Of a DNA stretch of 64,000 nt, positions 60,724 to 64,000 are shown in pieces. Position numbers and translations under genes: made by a program. This stretch comes from Paludibacter sp. Lineage in GTDB: Bacteria; Bacteroidota; Bacteroidia; Bacteroidales; Paludibacteraceae. Under the pieces are notes generated by a model. The model searched no databases. It had not been told where the DNA came from and was given only the letters and a program-made list of their open reading frames with translations. The stretch covers positions 95,302-159,301 of the forward strand of contig NZ_WASO01000011.1 of assembly GCF_009712605.1 (NCBI RefSeq). The letters are read 5' to 3'. How positions within the stretch are numbered: position 1 is the first letter of the stretch; each line of letters starts with the position of its first letter.

Positions 60724-61623
60724 ATGGATAATTTACAACATATTGAGGAGAACGGTATTACCACATCCTCAAATCCCCAAATCTCCACATCTTCAAATCT
60801 GTACACGCCTTATCTGATGACCGTCGAGAAAGTGACGCAGGAAGCTCCCGGCGTGAAGACTTTCCGTTTGAAGTTTCAGGATGAGGAGGCAGCAGAACAG
60901 TTCTCGTTCAAAGCCGGTCAGTTCGGTGAATACTCGGCGTTTGGCGATGGCGAAAGCACCTTTTGTATTGCTTCGGCTCCAACCCGCAAAGGCTATATCG
61001 AGTGTACCTTCCGCGAAGCCGGTAAGGTAACTTCGTCACTGGCCAGACTCGAAGAAGGTGATACCATGGGTTTCCGTGGTCCGTTTGGAAATACTTTCCC
61101 CATTGACCAGTGGAAAGGTAAAAACCTCCTCTTTATTGCCGGTGGTATTGCGCTTCCTCCCATGCGTTGCGTGATCTGGAATGCGTTGGATACCCGCGAG
61201 AATTTTAAGGACGTGAGCATCCTATATGGTGCCAAATCGGTAGCCGATCTGGTCTACAAACACGAACTGAAAGAGTGGGAAGATCGTCCCGATGTGAAGC
61301 TGATCACAACAGTAGATCCGGGTGGAGAAACACCTGATTGGAAAGGCGAAGTGGGCTTTGTGCCTTCCGTACTCGAAAAGATGAATCCATCGAGCGAAAA
61401 TACCGTGGCCATTGTGTGTGGTCCTCCGGTGATGATTAAGTTTACCTTCCCGGTGCTGGAGAAACTCGGTTTCAAACCCGAAAATATCTACACCACGCTC
61501 GAAAACCGTATGAAATGCGGGGTAGGGAAGTGCGGTCGCTGCAACGTGGGAAAATTATACGTGTGTAAAGACGGGCCTGTATTTACCGGAGCTGAATTAC
61601 AGGCTTTACCCCCTGAATATTAA
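60724..61623 (+). CDS. flxA: NAD(P)H-dependent FAD/Fe-S oxidoreductase subunit (FlxA-like)
   Basis: A 299-residue ferredoxin-reductase-type protein: FAD domain (GVKTFRLKF, FKAGQFGEYSAFG, FCIASAP), NAD domain (GKNLLFIAGGIALPPMRCVIW, VAIVCGPPVMIKFTFPVLEK) and a C-terminal 2Fe-2S site NRMKCGVGKCGRCNVG with YVCKDGP. It should accept electrons from NADH for the Flx-Hdr complex. The first 26 residues (MDNLQHIEENGITTSSNPQI...) are encoded largely by the inverted AT-rich repeat; homologues normally begin near NLYTPYLMTVEKV. The true start may be 60724, or the protein may have been extended by the insertion. Confidence 0.88.
   Translation: MDNLQHIEENGITTSSNPQISTSSNLYTPYLMTVEKVTQEAPGVKTFRLKFQDEEAAEQFSFKAGQFGEYSAFGDGESTFCIASAPTRKGYIECTFREAGKVTSSLARLEEGDTMGFRGPFGNTFPIDQWKGKNLLFIAGGIALPPMRCVIWNALDTRENFKDVSILYGAKSVADLVYKHELKEWEDRPDVKLITTVDPGGETPDWKGEVGFVPSVLEKMNPSSENTVAIVCGPPVMIKFTFPVLEKLGFKPENIYTTLENRMKCGVGKCGRCNVGKLYVCKDGPVFTGAELQALPPEY
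60764..60800. repeat. AT-rich dispersed repeat, right (inverted) copy inside the flxA 5' end
   Basis: CATCCTCAAATCCCCAAATC then TCCACATCTTCAAATCT is the reverse-orientation relative of 60291-60325 and 11445-11480. It lies in frame within the first 26 codons of flxA. Confidence 0.7.
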
Positions 61624-61672
61624 CAACTCTCTGTTTTAAAAGAAGCTCTATTTATTATTTATTGTGTTTAGG

Positions 61673-61710
61673 ATGAGGCTGCTGTCGTTTGATGGTGGCC
61701 TCGCCTTTTT
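61673..61710 (+). terminator. Probable terminator of the hdr-flx cluster
   Basis: GATGAGGC...GCCTCGCC (about 61673-61705) is followed by TTTTTTT. The loop is long and partly pairing, so the exact stem is uncertain. Confidence 0.55.
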
Positions 61711-61782
61711 TTAGATGGAAAAAATCGGGCCATGATAACTGTATTACATGCTACATAAACAAGGAAGTGAAAACGAAGTTTA

Positions 61783-63654
61783 CTATTTATTAATCAGTTC
61801 TACAATATCATTTCCAATAATTAAAGTTCCTGGAAAATTATTTCTGTCAGCAACTGATATACTAATATTTTTATGTGTGTATCTAGTTTCAGTTTTGTAT
61901 GCAATTCGTTCTGTGTAAATCTTATTAAAATTTGAGATAGATATTTTCAAATTTGTGTGTTCAAGTAGAGCTTTAAGAGTTCTTCTAAATATTGGTATTT
62001 CTGTTTCTTTTATTGTTATAAAGAAAAATACAAGAACAGATGGATTCTCATTAAAATCAGGACTTTCATCAACTAATCTATCTAAGAATATATTCCAGAA
62101 ATTTTCATCATATCTTTTATAGTCTTTGATGAAATTTTCAAAATATGCATTAGGCGATGATGATAGACAAATGGCAATTGCAGTTTCATTTGGCAGTTCT
62201 TTCAAAATTGAATATTCTGGAATTTTGGGCAAAGAATATATATATTTTGCTGTCAAGAATTCCTGCAATGATTTATGAGAAAATTCATATGAATTATATC
62301 CAATCTGGACTAACAACCCTGTGTGATTTTCAAGTTCAATCACGACTTTCTTTGATTGCGAAGGTGGAAGATTGTGAGTTTTATAAATCTTATTATAACA
62401 TTTTTTTAAATCCTCGCTTGAAAAAACATTTTTCTCCAAATGATATGAAAACCAATAAGATAAATGAGCTAAAAATTCTTTCTTCTTTTCAATATAAAAA
62501 TCAGCATATTCAGATGGTCTAACAATACTTCTCTGTTGATCCCAAGATTCCAAAAGTAGATTTAGCACAAAATCATAAATGTATCTTGGTTTCGGCGGAA
62601 TCGTTTTTCTCCTTTCATAAATTGCACATAAATGAGATAATGTTAGAGGTCTCATTGTAGTATCATAATACGGAGATTTTCTTATTTGTTCATATAAGTC
62701 TTCTGACTGTTTCTTATCCCCTAACCAATTTTTAATTATTTTCTTAATTTGATTGTCGTTAAGTGGGCATATCTCATATTCTTCTGTTTGAGGAAGTTTA
62801 AGTATGAAATCATTATTTCTGGATGTTAAAATAAATCTGGCACTTTCAAGAGATAGAGACAATTCATGAAATTCTTTTTCAATTTTATTTTTTAAGGATG
62901 TATTTGGAATTTCATCAAAACCATCAGCTATTAATAAGATATTACAATCATCTAAGAAGCTGACAACTGCTTGTTTAATTACGCTGTGATATTCGTTATA
63001 GAAAAGGTCTATTTTGTCAATTGGAAACTTAATTTGTATTCCCAAGATGTCTATTAAAATTGGGAATAATCCAAAATGATTTCCATAATTGTTATTACTA
63101 TAGTCAATGTCTCTAAAACGAATCACCACTGGGCATGAAAATGGATTTTTATCTGGATTTTCTAGAAATTCAGTACATATCTTTTTAATAAATGTAGTCT
63201 TTCCTGCTCCGGCACCTCCATAAATTATCTTATGTTTATCATATCTTTTTATAATTGTAGTTCCTTTTACTCTCTCTGTTTTTTCAGATTCATCAAACCG
63301 GAACTTTAATGGAGACAAAAACAAGTCAATTTCAACAAATACTTTATTTAACCTTTTGGACGTTAATGCTGTATTGAAATATATCTCTTTTGCCCAATTA
63401 TTGGTTTTTTTTAGATTATCTGCTATTCGTCTTAGCACAAATGATTCTTCAATTTCCAAATCATAATTATCAGAAAAATATTCATAATCTTCCTTTGGCA
63501 ATTCTTTCCTTGCTTTTTCAATTATTTTCTTTGATGCTAACTTGAATAATTTATTAACACTAACAATTCCTTTTTCGACTACTTTAGGAACAATTTTCTT
63601 TTCAATAATGTCAGCATAATCAATTGCCTTTATACTTTCTAGAAATTCATTCAT
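61783..63654 (-). CDS. NACHT-domain NTPase, candidate anti-phage NLR-like protein
   Basis: Starting at ATG 63654 (MNEFLESIKAIDYADIIEKK) the product is 623 residues. An N-terminal helical region (1-120) has no recognised effector. The NACHT module has Walker A YGGAGAGKTTFIKK (about 145-158), Walker B ILLIADGFDEI (about 239-249) with the NACHT-type second acidic residues, sensor RFILTSRNN, then helical parts (MRPLTLSHLCAIYERRKTIP; YEFSHKSLQEFLTAKYIYS). About 120 residues follow as a possible sensor. It is far more AT-rich than its neighbours. The open frame extends 41 codons upstream to 63777, but that stretch has host-like composition. Bacterial NACHT proteins of this build protect against phage; activity here is inferred. 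Confidence 0.82.
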   Translation of the reverse strand: MNEFLESIKAIDYADIIEKKIVPKVVEKGIVSVNKLFKLASKKIIEKARKELPKEDYEYFSDNYDLEIEESFVLRRIADNLKKTNNWAKEIYFNTALTSKRLNKVFVEIDLFLSPLKFRFDESEKTERVKGTTIIKRYDKHKIIYGGAGAGKTTFIKKICTEFLENPDKNPFSCPVVIRFRDIDYSNNNYGNHFGLFPILIDILGIQIKFPIDKIDLFYNEYHSVIKQAVVSFLDDCNILLIADGFDEIPNTSLKNKIEKEFHELSLSLESARFILTSRNNDFILKLPQTEEYEICPLNDNQIKKIIKNWLGDKKQSEDLYEQIRKSPYYDTTMRPLTLSHLCAIYERRKTIPPKPRYIYDFVLNLLLESWDQQRSIVRPSEYADFYIEKKKEFLAHLSYWFSYHLEKNVFSSEDLKKCYNKIYKTHNLPPSQSKKVVIELENHTGLLVQIGYNSYEFSHKSLQEFLTAKYIYSLPKIPEYSILKELPNETAIAICLSSSPNAYFENFIKDYKRYDENFWNIFLDRLVDESPDFNENPSVLVFFFITIKETEIPIFRRTLKALLEHTNLKISISNFNKIYTERIAYKTETRYTHKNISISVADRNNFPGTLIIGNDIVELINK

Positions 63655-63922
63655 ATTTTCAATCAATTTAAATATTCCTTTGCTGTCGTGGCTCTCCTGA
63701 TCCCAACTGGTGCAAGTTTGGCAATAGCGTAACTTGTACCTAAAACCAGAATGGATTTCATCTACAATCAGCTCCAAACTGCTTTTATTTTAGCTTCGCT
63801 GAACGTTGTTTGCGTCCAGGCTATACTTCATTAAGCTTGAACGGGGATCTGCTTCCTTCCAAGTCTTGCTCCAAAAGGGGCGAGACTCCTGACCCCTGCT
63901 TGTTTGTCTGTTTTTAGTGGAA

Positions 63923-64000
63923 TTACTTCAATCGCGTTACCGCCAGTTTTCTGACTTCTACGTTATTGTCAAGTCGGGCAATTGATGCAAGAACCGATTG
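63923..64000 (-). CDS. HEAT-repeat protein, C-terminal fragment
   Basis: The last 25 codons run in from beyond the window edge and end at TAA 63923-63925. They read QSVLASIARLDNNVEVRKLA then VTRLK, a clear HEAT-like repeat (VLASIA...VRKLAV). No start or other domains are visible. The gene is on the same strand and upstream of the NACHT gene, separated by about 270 bases from its chosen start. Whether the two belong together is not clear. Confidence 0.7.
   Translation of the reverse strand, partial: QSVLASIARLDNNVEVRKLAVTRLK

Noticed and set aside
63670..63922. Possible transposase remnant or tRNA between the NACHT and HEAT genes
   Set aside because: No frame shows transposase motifs and no tRNA-like fold was seen; it is left as intergenic sequence of host-like composition.

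Overview
The window looks like an anaerobic Bacteroidota chromosome, most likely order Bacteroidales. The evidence is: many promoters of the TTTG-N19-23-TAnnTTTG type; gene families largely confined to that phylum (DUF4295 beside rpmB/rpmG, DUF4403, DUF6427, SusC-type CarboxypepD_reg/plug, ECF-sigma/anti-sigma/outer-membrane cassettes); menaquinone genes; and an oxygen-sensitive Flx-Hdr redox complex. The family could not be fixed; something near Paludibacteraceae/Dysgonomonadaceae would fit but is a guess.

Layout. 0-7 kb: tail of menB, a hybrid sensor kinase, a LytTR regulator with a degenerate LytS-type partner, and a fused MenC-MenE protein. 7-9.7 kb: an AAA/DUF4143 ATPase between 59-bp near-identical direct repeats, then a nucleoside MFS transporter. 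9.7-19 kb: phosphoesterase, pyrH, panC, panD, an AsmA-like protein, rpmB-rpmG-DUF4295, a roughly 410-bp dispersed repeat, ddl, tsaE. 19-20.4 kb: acyltransferase and an Lrp/AsnC regulator. 20.4-20.9 kb: an AT-rich gap with four DnaA-box-like 9-mers where base skew seems to change, so a candidate oriC. 20.9-40.5 kb: nadA, PAP2 phosphatase, DUF4403 lipoprotein, U32 protein, mnmA, LemA-TPM-TPM, glutamine amidotransferase, adenosine deaminase, dusB, YqaA, DUF6427, M3 peptidase, ribF, uvrC, apt, two near-perfect parS palindromes, mnmG. 40.7-53.3 kb: outer-membrane protein, S41 and M20-type peptidases, WbqC, RlpA, a plug-only SusC fragment, a COG1433/COG1342/methyltransferase trio, CDP-alcohol transferase, ferredoxin-nitroreductase, VOC protein, AraC regulator, and an ECF sigma envelope cassette. 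53.6-61.6 kb: hdrC-hdrB-(small membrane protein)-hdrA-mvhD/flxD-flxC-like-flxB-like-(broken four-helix-bundle gene)-flxA-like. 61.8-63.7 kb: a very AT-rich NACHT NTPase gene, probably horizontally acquired immunity, next to the C-terminus of a HEAT-repeat protein.

How it works together. The Hdr/Flx genes encode all parts of a flavin-based electron-bifurcating NADH dehydrogenase/heterodisulfide-reductase-like complex: FlxA takes NADH, HdrA is the FAD bifurcating core, HdrB/C carry the disulfide-type site, and MvhD/FlxD links the modules. Nearly every gap in this cluster carries a different short repeat. The candidate oriC and the parS pair beside mnmG lie about 18 kb apart, consistent with an origin-proximal region. 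All readings are by eye; no database search or structure prediction was run.
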